Source: Pseudomonadota bacterium
GTDB lineage: Bacteria; Pseudomonadota; Alphaproteobacteria; Rhizobiales; Hyphomicrobiaceae
NCBI GenBank assembly: GCA_023412805.1
Contig: JAEZRM010000064.1
Span: forward strand, 248,001 to 312,000
Length of the DNA stretch: 64,000 nt
Direction of reading: 5' to 3'
This document shows, piece by piece, positions 9,171-17,329 of the stretch. Each line of letters opens with the position of its first letter. The first letter of the stretch is position 1. A program made the translations under genes and the position numbers. The notes under the pieces are model-generated. The model worked only from the letters and a program-made list of their open reading frames with translations, did no database searches and had not been told where the DNA came from.

Positions 9171-9467
9171 TCAGTTCGACTTGATGTCGGCCCACTCGGG
9201 ATGGCGGTCGAACTGTGATTTCACGTACGGGCACAGCGCGAAGATCTTGAAGCCCTCGCTGCGGGCATCCGCGATGAGCCGGTCGACCATCGCCTTCGCG
9301 ACACCCATGCCGCGCATGGAATCCGGCGCGAGCGTGTGATCCGCGATCACCAGCGTCGGACTCGCGCGCGAGAACGTCAGCTCGCCTTCTCCCTCGACCC
9401 CCTCGATGTGGGCGACGTAGCGGCCCTTGGTTGGTGTCAGCTCCCGCTCGATCTTGATTTCGGCCAT
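9171..9467 (-). CDS. GNAT family N-acetyltransferase (small, COG2388-like)
   Basis: A 98-residue protein of the small GNAT type. It carries the acetyl-CoA binding stretch MRGMGVAKAMVDRLIADA followed by FKIFALCPYVKSQF, a typical C-terminal block ending in a His-Pro-Glu-Trp motif. The substrate is unknown. ATG 9467 is favoured over GTG 9470 because GGAG lies at the right distance. It converges on cpaD with only 3 bases between stops, so it belongs to a different transcription unit. Confidence 0.85.
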   Translation of the reverse strand: MAEIKIERELTPTKGRYVAHIEGVEGEGELTFSRASPTLVIADHTLAPDSMRGMGVAKAMVDRLIADARSEGFKIFALCPYVKSQFDRHPEWADIKSN

Positions 9468-9583
9468 CACGCATCTCCATCCGAATGTTGTCGGTTACAA
9501 TTCAGCGCCGATTGCAACCGATCGCAATCGATCTTTCTTTGGGATGACCGGTTTGCCCGACCATCCCGCTGGTTGCGCGATCA

Positions 9584-10183
9584 TTAAGCCGCGAGCTTGG
9601 CGGCCAAGCCAGCCACGTGACGCCCCTGGAAGCGGGCACCGGCAAGCTCATTCTCCGAAGGCTGGCGCGAGCCGTCACCATCGGCAATGGTCGAAGCGCC
9701 GTAAGGTGAGCCGCCCGTCACTTCCTTCACGCCCATCTGGCCTTGGAAGGAATAGGGCAGGCCTGCAATGACCATGCCGTGGTGGAGCAGCACGGTGTGG
9801 GTCGAGAGGATCGTGCTCTCCTGCCCGCCATGTTGGGTCGCGGTCGAGGTGAAGACGCTGCCGACCTTGCCGATCAGCGAGCCCTTCATCCAGAGCCCGC
9901 CGGTCTGATCGAGGAAGTTCTTCATCTGCGCGGGCATGTTGCCGAAGCGCGTCGGCACGCCGAACACGATGGCATCGTAGTTCGGCAGATCATCGACGGT
10001 CGCGATAGGAGCCGCCTGATCGAGTTTGAAGCCGGACTTCTTCGCGACCTCCTCCGGAACGATCTCGGGGACGCGCTTGATATCCACCTGGGCGCCCGCT
10101 TCGCGCGCGCCTTCGGCAACGGCTCCAGCCATCTTCTCGATATGGCCGTAGCTCGAATAGTAGAGAACCAGAACTTTGCTCAT
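9584..10183 (-). CDS. wrbA: NAD(P)H:quinone oxidoreductase, WrbA type IV
   Basis: A 199-residue flavodoxin-fold FMN enzyme that reduces quinones by two electrons, limiting redox cycling. The phosphate-binding loop YYSSYGHIEKMA is at 8-19, PTRFGNMPAQMKNFLDQ follows near 77-93, and the STATQHGGQE segment and SPYGASTI block are all as in WrbA. The length matches the family. It is divergent from a LysR regulator 202 bases away, with a palindrome between them, so that regulator may control it; this is inference. Confidence 0.95.
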   Translation of the reverse strand: MSKVLVLYYSSYGHIEKMAGAVAEGAREAGAQVDIKRVPEIVPEEVAKKSGFKLDQAAPIATVDDLPNYDAIVFGVPTRFGNMPAQMKNFLDQTGGLWMKGSLIGKVGSVFTSTATQHGGQESTILSTHTVLLHHGMVIAGLPYSFQGQMGVKEVTGGSPYGASTIADGDGSRQPSENELAGARFQGRHVAGLAAKLAA

Positions 10184-10362
10184 GATCTTTTCTCCCGTTG
10201 TATCGTTCGCTTAGGGCGACAGCGGTCTCTCAGCGTCCTCCGCTAACAGCGTGCGGAGGGACGAGTTCCTCCAGGCGCCGTCGTCGCGCAGCGTCTCTGC
10301 CCTCGCCCACAGATATGGACTGGTGTTGGGTGCTTCAATCCACTAGGAAATGGCCAGACTGC

Positions 10363-10375
10363 ATCCAATTTGGAT
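10363..10375. promoter_or_regulatory. Palindrome ATCCAA-T-TTGGAT before LysR gene
   Basis: A perfect 6-base inverted repeat around one base lies 10 bases upstream of the LysR-type ATG, in the wrbA/lysR divergent region. The position suggests an operator overlapping the promoter or leader of the regulator. It is not a clear T-N11-A LysR box, so the cognate protein is uncertain. Confidence 0.45.
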
Positions 10376-10385
10376 ACAATGGCGC

Positions 10386-11300
10386 ATGGACAAGCTCGAG
10401 GCCATGAATGCGTTTGCCAAGGTCGTGGTCCTTGGCAGTTATGCCGAGGCCGGCCGTGCGCTGGGTCTCACGCGTTCCGCGGTCAGCAAGGCCGTGATGG
10501 AGTTGGAGCAGATCCTCGGCGCCCGGCTGCTCGACCGCACGACGCGGCGCGTCAGTCCTACCGAGGCCGGGCTTTCGTACTACGAGCGCTGCCTCGAGAT
10601 TCTCTCACGCATCGAGGAGACCGAGCTTCAGGTCTCTCGCCTTCATGAAGAGCCGCGGGGCCTGCTGCGCATCAACGCGCCCATGTCATTCGGAATGCTC
10701 TATCTGGGGGACGCCATCGCTGACTTCATGGCCGCCTATCCGGATCTCAATGTCGAGATGACGCTGAACGATCGCTTCATCGATCCGCTCGAGGAGGGCG
10801 TCGACGTCACGGTCCGCATCGCGGCGCTGACGGATTCGAGCCTGATTGCGCGCAAGCTCGCGCCCGCGCGACGCGTTCTGGTGGCATCGCCTGCCTACCT
10901 CGCCGGGCACGGCACGCCCGCCCAGCCCGAAGATCTCGCGCAGCATCGCTGGCTCGGCTATGGCGCGACGGGGGTGCAGCGCTGGTCGTGCACCAAGGCA
11001 GACGGCAGCACAGCATCGATACCGCTGAAGATGGCGCTGAATTCCAACAACGGTCATATCCTGCGCAATGCCGCGCTCGCCGGACAGGGCATTACGGAGC
11101 TGCCGACATTCCTCGTCGGGTGCGATATTGCTGCAGGCGATCTTGCCCTGGTACTGCCCCGGCACGAACGGATGGGGCTCGGCATCTACGCGCTCTACAC
11201 GCCGAACCGCTATCTGGCCGCGAAGACGCGCGTGTTCATCGACTTTCTGGCGGCCCGGTTCGGCGCGCGACCGGAATGGGACCGGTTCGACGCGGCTTGA
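10386..11300 (+). CDS. LysR family transcriptional regulator
   Basis: A 304-residue LysR-type regulator. The N-terminal winged helix (about 1-60) includes GSYAEAGRALGLTRSAVSKA and LLDRTTRRVSPTEAG; the remainder is a periplasmic-binding-like effector domain (about 90-295) of the subgroup seen in CrgA/AaeR-type regulators, with PMSFGMLYLG and LNDRFIDPLEEGVDV. The frame opens at 10350, but that extension would run through the palindrome; ATG 10386 (MDKLEAMNAF) fits the family. It is divergent from wrbA, which is the obvious candidate target. The effector is unknown. Confidence 0.9.
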   Translation: MDKLEAMNAFAKVVVLGSYAEAGRALGLTRSAVSKAVMELEQILGARLLDRTTRRVSPTEAGLSYYERCLEILSRIEETELQVSRLHEEPRGLLRINAPMSFGMLYLGDAIADFMAAYPDLNVEMTLNDRFIDPLEEGVDVTVRIAALTDSSLIARKLAPARRVLVASPAYLAGHGTPAQPEDLAQHRWLGYGATGVQRWSCTKADGSTASIPLKMALNSNNGHILRNAALAGQGITELPTFLVGCDIAAGDLALVLPRHERMGLGIYALYTPNRYLAAKTRVFIDFLAARFGARPEWDRFDAA

Positions 11301-11379
11301 GGCTTTCAGCCGCCGAACGTGGCGCTACACTGGACCGCGATGGGACTGCGCCTCGGGGCGCAGGGAAGGAAGGCATACA

Positions 11380-11955
11380 ATGGTCGACAAAACCGAGGCG
11401 CTCGATCTCGTTCTCTCGCGGCGGTCGCTTTCGCCGCGATTTCTGATCGCGCCGACGCCGACGCCCGAGGAACTGGCGCTGATCCTTCGCGCGGCAGCTG
11501 CGGCACCCGATCACAAAAATCTGAAACCCTATCGGTTCATCCTCATTCCGACCGAGCGCCGTGACGATCTCGCCGCCGCCTTTCGCGAGGCCAAAGCCGA
11601 GCGCGATCCCGGGGCGCCGGCCACCGAGATCGAGCGGGCCGGTGAGAAGGCTTATCGCGGCGCCATGCTTCTGGCGGTGGTGCTGCGCATTGTCCGCGAT
11701 CATCCGCGCGTTTCGGTCACCGATCAGATGCTGGCTGCCGGCGCGGCGATCGAGAACATGCTGCTCGCGGCCTCGGCACTCGGTTATGCCGGCTGTCTGC
11801 GCAGCGGGAATTCGGCGACGTCGCGCCGTGTCCGTCTCGCGCTCGGCCTCGCCAACGAGGAGGAACTAGCGGCATTCCTCATGCTCGGTACGCCGGCAAG
11901 GGCGCCCTCGCGGCGTGAGGATGATGCTCGCGATCTGCTCAGCGTCTGGGAATAG
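11380..11955 (+). CDS. YdjA-like nitroreductase
   Basis: A 191-residue member of the nitroreductase fold, closest in motif to the short YdjA type. The FMN-binding start is SRRSLSP and the family block APDHKNLKPYRFILI is at about 46-60. The later GAAIENMLLAASALGYAGCL helix and the LMLGTPA strand complete the fold. It is expected to use NAD(P)H and FMN; the substrate is unknown. The ATG at 11380 follows a strong GGAAGGAAGG site. It lies 79 bases after the LysR gene on the same strand. Confidence 0.9.
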   Translation: MVDKTEALDLVLSRRSLSPRFLIAPTPTPEELALILRAAAAAPDHKNLKPYRFILIPTERRDDLAAAFREAKAERDPGAPATEIERAGEKAYRGAMLLAVVLRIVRDHPRVSVTDQMLAAGAAIENMLLAASALGYAGCLRSGNSATSRRVRLALGLANEEELAAFLMLGTPARAPSRREDDARDLLSVWE

Positions 11956-12226
11956 CGCCGCGCCCTCGAATTTTTGTTCTGTGGACGCCGAGCAGCCGGT
12001 GGCTATAGTGCTCGTGTGGCGTTCGACGGGTCCGATGCGCGGTCTGCGCTCAGGCCCCGTGATGATGGCGGGTACCGCCTCCGCGACTGGATCGCGGCCG
12101 ATCGCGGCTGTGGAGCACCTGATGCTCCGGAGAGCCGTCGACGCTCACCTCAATCGCTGATTTCTGGCGCGTGATGCGGCGTGGACCTGCGTGCTTTTGC
12201 ATGTGCGGCGACGCCATGGAGGCGTC

Positions 12227-12826
12227 GTGAGTTCACTGCTGTCGTTTGCTCATCGGCAAATTGGCGCGCTACTGCTCGGGTGCGTGATCGTATTCTCATG
12301 CGCCGCGTCCGAACGCGCCGCTGAGCTGGGGCCCTGGCAACCCGAAGCTGTGCCGCGCCTCGACCTTCCGACGCTCGACGGGCGGGCCGCAGCTCTTTCC
12401 GCGGAATCTGACAAGCTCGTCATCGTCCATTTCTTCGCCACGTGGTGCGAGCCGTGCCGCGATGAGCTGAGGTCACTCGAGCGCCTCGCCCAAACACTCG
12501 ATGGGCGCCCCTTCCGAATACTTGCCATCGATGTGGGTGAGCCCGCCGACCGCGTTCGCCGCTTTCTCGACCGCAACAAGATCAGCCTGAGATTTCCGGT
12601 GCTCATCGACTTCGACAAGCAGTCGATGCGCTCGTGGAGCGTGGAAATGCTGCCCACGTCGTACGTGCTCGATCGCACGCTGTGTCCGCTGTGGGAGGTC
12701 GCTGGCGCGCTCGAATGGCATGTTGGATCGACACTGTCGATGATCGAGCGCGAGGTTGCGCGGATAGAGCAGGGGCCGCGTGAAGTACGTCAAGATAACT
12801 GCATGGTCAAAGGAGGAAGCCAATGA
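12227..12826 (+). CDS. TlpA-like exported thioredoxin-fold protein
   Basis: A 199-residue thiol-disulfide oxidoreductase of the TlpA/ResA group. A hydrophobic N-terminal helix (about 12-25) anchors or exports it; Cys25 after VFS is a weak lipobox candidate. The thioredoxin fold (about 44-190) has the active site WCEPC (Cys74, Cys77) after VIVHFFAT and a cis-Pro in MLPTSYVLD. GTG 12227 is chosen because GGAGG lies just before it; the frame is open to GTG 12191. Its last codons overlap the start of the transglutaminase-like gene (ATGA), implying coupled expression. The specific partner is unknown. Confidence 0.87.
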   Translation: MSSLLSFAHRQIGALLLGCVIVFSCAASERAAELGPWQPEAVPRLDLPTLDGRAAALSAESDKLVIVHFFATWCEPCRDELRSLERLAQTLDGRPFRILAIDVGEPADRVRRFLDRNKISLRFPVLIDFDKQSMRSWSVEMLPTSYVLDRTLCPLWEVAGALEWHVGSTLSMIEREVARIEQGPREVRQDNCMVKGGSQ

Positions 12827-13938
12827 AAATCGATCGTCGCGAGCTACTGAAGTACGGCGCATCGGGCGCTGCTATGGCCGCTATTCCGGGCAGTGCGTGG
12901 GCACAGGCCGGTTCGGGCGTGCTCTTTGCGCCGACGCCCGGCGCATGGAGTACCTACGAAATCACGACACGGGTGGAAATCCTCAATCCTGAGGGTGAGA
13001 CGCAGGTCTGGCTGCCGATCCCGGCTTTCGAGGGTGAGGGCTGGATCAAGCCCGGTGAGACGACCTTCCAGATGAAGAGCGGCAAAGCGGCAATTGTGCA
13101 AGATCCGAAGTCCGGCGCGCGCCTTCTGCACGTCTCCTGGCCCGCGAAGGAGCCGGAGCTCGAACTCACGGCAGTGAGCCGCTTCTCCGCGCGCGACCAC
13201 AAGGTCGATCTCGGTAAGTCCGATCCATCGGTCAAGCTCAGCGCCGAGCAGCACGCGCGCTATACGGCCAGTACGTCGACGCTGCGACTGGCCGGGATCG
13301 TCACGGAGACTGCCGCGAAGATCACGGGGGGCGCCAAGGACGACCTCGACAAGGCGAAGCGCATCTACGACTGGATCGTCGACAACACCACGCGCAATCC
13401 TAAGACGCGCGGCTGCGGCACCGGCGATATCGAATCGATGTTGAAGAGCGGCAACCTCACCGGCAAGTGTGCGGACCTCAACGCGCTCTTCGTCGGGCTC
13501 GCGCGCGCGTCTGGTCTCCCGGCACGCGATATCTACGGCGTTCGCGTTGCACCTTCGGCGTTCGGCTACAAGAGCCTCGGCGCCGGGTCAGCCAACATCA
13601 CACGGGCGCAGCATTGTCGTGCGGATGTTTTCGTCGACGGCATCGGCTGGATCCCGGTCGATCCCGCGGATGTGCGCAAAGTCATCCTTGAAGAGCCGCC
13701 GGGTAGTCTTGCCGCCGACGATCCCAAGGTGAAGGCGGCGCGGTCCGCGCTATTCGGATCATGGGAGATGAACTGGCTCGGCTACAACGACACGCACGAC
13801 ATCGTTCTGCCGGGCTCCAAAGGGCCGCCGCTGTCCTTCCTCATGTATCCCCAGGCGGAGACGGCGCGCGGTCGCCTCGATGAACTCGACCCCGACAATT
13901 TCAAGTACACGATCAACATGCGTCAGCTTCCGGCGTAG
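12823..13938 (+). CDS. Tat-exported transglutaminase-like protein
   Basis: A 371-residue protein with a twin-arginine signal (MKIDRRELLKYG, cleavage near AWA, residue 27). A transglutaminase-core (papain-like) domain occupies about 170-290, with the probable triad Cys216 (GKCADLN), His264 (AQHCRADVF) and Asp280 (WIPVDPADVR). The N-terminal 30-150 part is a beta-rich domain common in this family. These proteins may act as cysteine proteases or cross-linkers; the true reaction is unknown. It overlaps the preceding TlpA-like gene by four bases, which suggests that the thioredoxin keeps its catalytic Cys reduced after export; that link is inference. Confidence 0.88.
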   Translation: MKIDRRELLKYGASGAAMAAIPGSAWAQAGSGVLFAPTPGAWSTYEITTRVEILNPEGETQVWLPIPAFEGEGWIKPGETTFQMKSGKAAIVQDPKSGARLLHVSWPAKEPELELTAVSRFSARDHKVDLGKSDPSVKLSAEQHARYTASTSTLRLAGIVTETAAKITGGAKDDLDKAKRIYDWIVDNTTRNPKTRGCGTGDIESMLKSGNLTGKCADLNALFVGLARASGLPARDIYGVRVAPSAFGYKSLGAGSANITRAQHCRADVFVDGIGWIPVDPADVRKVILEEPPGSLAADDPKVKAARSALFGSWEMNWLGYNDTHDIVLPGSKGPPLSFLMYPQAETARGRLDELDPDNFKYTINMRQLPA

Positions 13939-14016
13939 CAATCTTCTCGATGTTTTGCAGCCGCGTCGGGGATGCTAAGCCCCCGGCGCGGAAATCGTGC
14001 TGGAAGGGCCTGAAAC

Positions 14017-15147
14017 ATGCGGCGCATCTATCTCGACTACAATGCCAGCACGCCGATCAGCCACGGCGCTCGCATGGCCATGGTGCCTTATCTCGAGCAC
14101 GCTTACGGCAATCCCTCGAGCCTGCACTGGGCCGGTCAACACGCGCGCGCGGCCGTCGAAGGGGCTCGGAGCGAGATCGCGGATCTTCTGGGCGCGTCGC
14201 CTGAGGAGATCATCTTCACGAGCGGCGGCAGCGAAGCCAACAATCTCGCGCTCAAGGGCGTGGCGTTCGCACGCCGCGGAAAAGGGCGCCATATCATCAC
14301 CGCGCAAGCAGAGCATCCGGCGATCGAGGCGCCGTGCGCGTTTCTGGAGCAGATCGGTTTCGAGGTCACGCGCGTGCCGGTAGACGCCACGTGCCGTGTC
14401 GATCCCGAAGCGGTGGCTCGTGCGATAAAGACGGGCACGATCCTCGTCAGTATCATGCACGCGAACAACGAGGTCGGCACGATCAACCCGATAGCGGAGA
14501 TCGCGCGTATTGCGCACGCTAATGGTGCGCTCATGCATACCGATGCCGCACAGTCGGTCGGCAAGGTCGAGACGAGAGTCGATCCGCTCGGCGTCGATCT
14601 TCTGACAATGGCCGGTCATAAGTTCGGTGCGCCGAAGGGTGTCGGCGCGCTCTATGTGCGGAGCGGAACGCCCCTGGAGCCACTCATCCATGGTGCCGCG
14701 CATGAGCACGGTCGACGCGCTGGAACAGAGAGCGCACTTCTCGCGGTGGCGCTCGGCGCGGCAGCACGCGAGGCGGCAGACCTTGCACCTGTGCAGCGGG
14801 TGAAGGCGCTGCGCGAGCGGCTTTGGATGCTTTTGCAGGCCCACTTCGGCGATCGCATTGTGCTGAATGGGCATCCTGAATTTCGGCTGCCCAACACCGC
14901 CAACATCTCATTCGTCGGCAAGGTCGGCGCGGACCTTCTTGCGGGGCTCGATGGTGTTGCCGCCTCGACGGGGTCCGCGTGCCACAGCGGCCATGTCGAG
15001 CTGTCGCCGGTTCTCAAGGCCATGGGCGTCGCGCCCGAGGTGGGCATGGGGGCGATCCGCTTCAGTCTCGGCCGGGCGACGACCGAAGCGGAAATCGACG
15101 CCACCGTTGCCGACATCGCCAAAGTCCTGCGCGCTGTGGCGCCGTGA
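14017..15147 (+). CDS. Cysteine desulfurase (NifS/IscS family)
   Basis: A 376-residue PLP-dependent enzyme that takes sulfur from cysteine as an enzyme-bound persulfide. It starts with IYLDYNASTP; PLP-binding residues include His100 (QAEHPAI), Asp176 (HTDAAQS) and the Schiff-base lysine Lys202 (GHKFGAPKG). The persulfide-forming residue is Cys322 in STGSACHSGH. No isc or suf genes lie beside it. The neighbours are a ModE-like regulator and modABC, so a role in sulfuration of molybdenum cofactor is plausible but inferred. It may equally be a general desulfurase. A 203-base gap separates it from the regulator. Confidence 0.92.
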   Translation: MRRIYLDYNASTPISHGARMAMVPYLEHAYGNPSSLHWAGQHARAAVEGARSEIADLLGASPEEIIFTSGGSEANNLALKGVAFARRGKGRHIITAQAEHPAIEAPCAFLEQIGFEVTRVPVDATCRVDPEAVARAIKTGTILVSIMHANNEVGTINPIAEIARIAHANGALMHTDAAQSVGKVETRVDPLGVDLLTMAGHKFGAPKGVGALYVRSGTPLEPLIHGAAHEHGRRAGTESALLAVALGAAAREAADLAPVQRVKALRERLWMLLQAHFGDRIVLNGHPEFRLPNTANISFVGKVGADLLAGLDGVAASTGSACHSGHVELSPVLKAMGVAPEVGMGAIRFSLGRATTEAEIDATVADIAKVLRAVAP

Positions 15148-15161
15148 AAACCAGTTTGGCT

Positions 15162-15173
15162 CCGATATATCGG
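15162..15173. promoter_or_regulatory. CCGATATATCGG palindrome upstream of modE-like gene
   Basis: A perfect 12-base palindrome in the gap before the ModE-like regulator. It contains CGATATAT, which fits the ModE half-site pattern CGNTATAT, and a further ATATACG lies at 15179-15185. It could be an autoregulatory Mo-box variant, but the spacing is not that of the classical box. Confidence 0.35.
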
Positions 15174-15350
15174 GGAGAATATACGCCAGAGACGAAGCTT
15201 TACCGGCGGCGGGCTCCGTGATGCCGTCGAGGCGGCGAGGATAGGCGGCCCGGAACATATCTCCCACGCCGCGGCACGCATCCTGTGCTATGGCTGATCG
15301 TGATCGCCAGGCATTGCGCCCGCCCGCAACATACCCAGCCGGAACGCACC

Positions 15351-15710
15351 ATGACGCGCCTTACAATACGCATCGATTTCGACGGTGGCCGCCAGGTCGG
15401 CCACGGCAAGATCCGCCTTCTCGAACTCATCGGCGAGCACGGCTCGATCAGCGGCGCGGCGCGGCAGATGAAAATGTCCTATCGGCGTGCGTGGTTGCTG
15501 GCAGATGAGGTCAATCGCATGTTCAGCGAGCCCGTGCTTGAGACGCAGCACGGCGGCGCCGGGGGCGGGCACGCACGGCTCACGTCATTTGGTCATGCCT
15601 TGGTCGGGCACTACCGCGCCATCGAGGCCCAGGCGCTCAAGTCGTTCGGCAAGCAGATTGCCGATCTCGAACGGCGTCTTACCCCGGCAGAGAAGGTAGC
15701 CTCGCGATAG
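15351..15710 (+). CDS. ModE-like winged-helix regulator, DNA-binding domain only
   Basis: A 119-residue protein equivalent to the N-terminal DNA-binding domain of ModE. The conserved stretch GKIRLLELIGEHGSISGAAR then MKMSYRRAWLLADEVN, about 20-60, is diagnostic; GGGHARLTSFGHALV follows and the tail is helical. There are no C-terminal Mop/TOBE domains, so it cannot bind molybdate the way full ModE does. It lies 141 bases upstream of modA on the same strand and probably regulates the mod genes. How it senses molybdate is not visible; the TOBE domain of ModC is not a known substitute. Short regulators of this kind are common in alphaproteobacteria. Confidence 0.88.
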   Translation: MTRLTIRIDFDGGRQVGHGKIRLLELIGEHGSISGAARQMKMSYRRAWLLADEVNRMFSEPVLETQHGGAGGGHARLTSFGHALVGHYRAIEAQALKSFGKQIADLERRLTPAEKVASR

Positions 15711-15809
15711 GCGATAGGCGATCGGCCTCGGGCGATGCTGCAGATTTGCGCGACGCGACATATCCCAAGAGAAATAACGCTTGCCACGCGCGGGCCGGAC
15801 TTTTAAGAG

Positions 15810-15833
15810 CGCTGTATCGTTCAGTATATCTCG
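15810..15833. promoter_or_regulatory. ModE-box-like site before modA
   Basis: CGCTGTAT (15810-15817), 8 bases, ATATCTCG (15826-15833). Each half matches the ModE consensus (CGNTATAT, N8, ATATANCG) at 7 of 8 positions and the spacing is exact. It ends 18 bases before the modA ATG, where a repressor would block transcription or leader clearance. The assignment rests on consensus recall. Confidence 0.45.
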
Positions 15834-15851
15834 AAGCAGCGGAGCAGAACC

Positions 15852-16622
15852 ATGCGCACGCGCCTTTCATGGCTGAAGCTGCCGATGGCCGTCCTGGCCT
15901 CGGTCATGATCGCCACCACCATGTCGGCGGCTGTCCGCGCGGCGGAGGTCAAGGTCGCGGTCGCAGCGAACTTCACCGAGGCAGTCAAGGAGATCGGCGC
16001 GCTCTTCGAGAAGGCGACGGGGCATAAGGCCGTCTTCAGCTTCGGTCCGACAGGCGGTCTCTGCAATCAGATCACGCAGGCCGCGCCCTTCGAGGTCTTC
16101 CTGGCGGCCGATCAGGCGACGCCCGCAAAGGCCCTGAAAGAAGGTCATGGTGTGGAGGGCAGTGCCTTCACATATGCGACCGGCAAGCTCGTGCTCTTCA
16201 GCAAAACCGATGGCCTGACGCTCGGCGAGCAGACGCTGAAGGACGGCAAGTTCGCGAAGATCGCCATCGCCAACCCGAAGACCGCGCCTTACGGCACTGC
16301 TGCCGTCGAGGTCATGCAGAAGCTCGGCGTGTTCGACGCGCTCAAGGGCAAGATCGTCGAGGGCAACAACATCGCGCAGACCTTCCAGTTCGTCGACACG
16401 GCCAATGCGGAAGTCGGTTTCGTCGCCTTCGCGCAGGTCGCGCTGAAGCCCGGTGGTTCGCGCTGGGTCGTTCCTGCGAACATGCACAAGACCATTGCGC
16501 AGGATGCAGTCCTGCTGAAGACTGGCGCCAACAACGAAGCGGCGAAGGCTTTCCTCACCTTTCTGAAGGGGCCTGAAGCGCGCAAGGTGATCGAGAAGTA
16601 CGGCTACGGCTTCGTTGATTGA
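15852..16622 (+). CDS. modA: Molybdate ABC transporter substrate-binding protein
   Basis: Periplasmic molybdate-binding protein of 256 residues. A signal peptide (about 1-29, cleaved near VRAAE) precedes KVAVAANFTEAVKEIGALFE, the usual ModA start; SFGPTGGLCNQI supplies oxyanion-binding Ser/Thr, and PFEVFLAADQATP, AIANPKTAPYGTAAVEVMQK and DTANAEVGFVAFAQV are family blocks. The ATG at 15852 has a GGAG site. It is the first gene of modABC; modB begins 17 bases after its stop. Confidence 0.96.
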   Translation: MRTRLSWLKLPMAVLASVMIATTMSAAVRAAEVKVAVAANFTEAVKEIGALFEKATGHKAVFSFGPTGGLCNQITQAAPFEVFLAADQATPAKALKEGHGVEGSAFTYATGKLVLFSKTDGLTLGEQTLKDGKFAKIAIANPKTAPYGTAAVEVMQKLGVFDALKGKIVEGNNIAQTFQFVDTANAEVGFVAFAQVALKPGGSRWVVPANMHKTIAQDAVLLKTGANNEAAKAFLTFLKGPEARKVIEKYGYGFVD

Positions 16623-16639
16623 GCACTGGCGGGTGACGT

Positions 16640-17329
16640 GTGGGTGAGCTCGATCTTGCACAGCTTTGGTCGCCGATTCGGCTGACGATCGAGCTTGCCT
16701 TCATCACCACGATTCTGCTGTTGATCTTCGGAACGCCGATCGCATGGTGGCTGGCGCGCTCCAAGGCGCGCTGGAAGGAAGCGGTAGCGACCATCGTCGC
16801 GATGCCGCTCGTGCTGCCGCCGACCGTGCTCGGCTTCTACCTTCTCCTCATGCTCGGACCGAACGGCCCCGGCGGCTGGATTGCCGGGCTCTATGGCGCG
16901 CGCACGCTCGCTTTCACGTTCACCGGTCTCGTGATCGGGTCGGTGCTCTACTCCATGCCCTTCGTGGTGCAGCCCATCCGCAATGCCTTCGAGGCGTTCG
17001 GGGATCGGCCGCTGGAAGTTGCGGCAACGCTGCGCGCTTCGCCGTGGGATACATTCTGGTCGGTCGCCGTGCCGCTCGCGCGGCCGGGCTTTCTGACCGG
17101 CGCCATTCTGGGTTTCGCGCACACGATCGGCGAATTCGGCGTCATTCTCATGATCGGCGGTAACATCCCCGGTCAGACCAAAGTGCTCTCCGTCGCGATC
17201 TACGACTTCGTCGAGACGCAGCACTGGACGGAGGCGCACATTCTCGCGGGCGGGATGGTCGTCTTCTCGTTCGCCGTCATCCTGGCCACGATGATGCTCG
17301 GCCGGCGCTATGGACAGCAGGGCCGATGA
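16640..17329 (+). CDS. modB: Molybdate ABC transporter permease
   Basis: Inner-membrane permease of 229 residues with about five or six predicted helices. The EAA loop that docks on the ATPase reads EVAATLRASPWDTFWSVAVP with a following LARPG, and the FAHTIGEFGVILMIGGNIPG segment is typical of ModB. It uses a GTG start at 16640. Its stop overlaps the ATG of modC (ATGA), so the two are translationally coupled. Confidence 0.95.
   Translation: MGELDLAQLWSPIRLTIELAFITTILLLIFGTPIAWWLARSKARWKEAVATIVAMPLVLPPTVLGFYLLLMLGPNGPGGWIAGLYGARTLAFTFTGLVIGSVLYSMPFVVQPIRNAFEAFGDRPLEVAATLRASPWDTFWSVAVPLARPGFLTGAILGFAHTIGEFGVILMIGGNIPGQTKVLSVAIYDFVETQHWTEAHILAGGMVVFSFAVILATMMLGRRYGQQGR

Noticed and set aside
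15695..15735. GCGATAG-type short tandem repeats after the ModE-like gene
   Set aside because: Only about three imperfect copies; no sign of a functional array or CRISPR.
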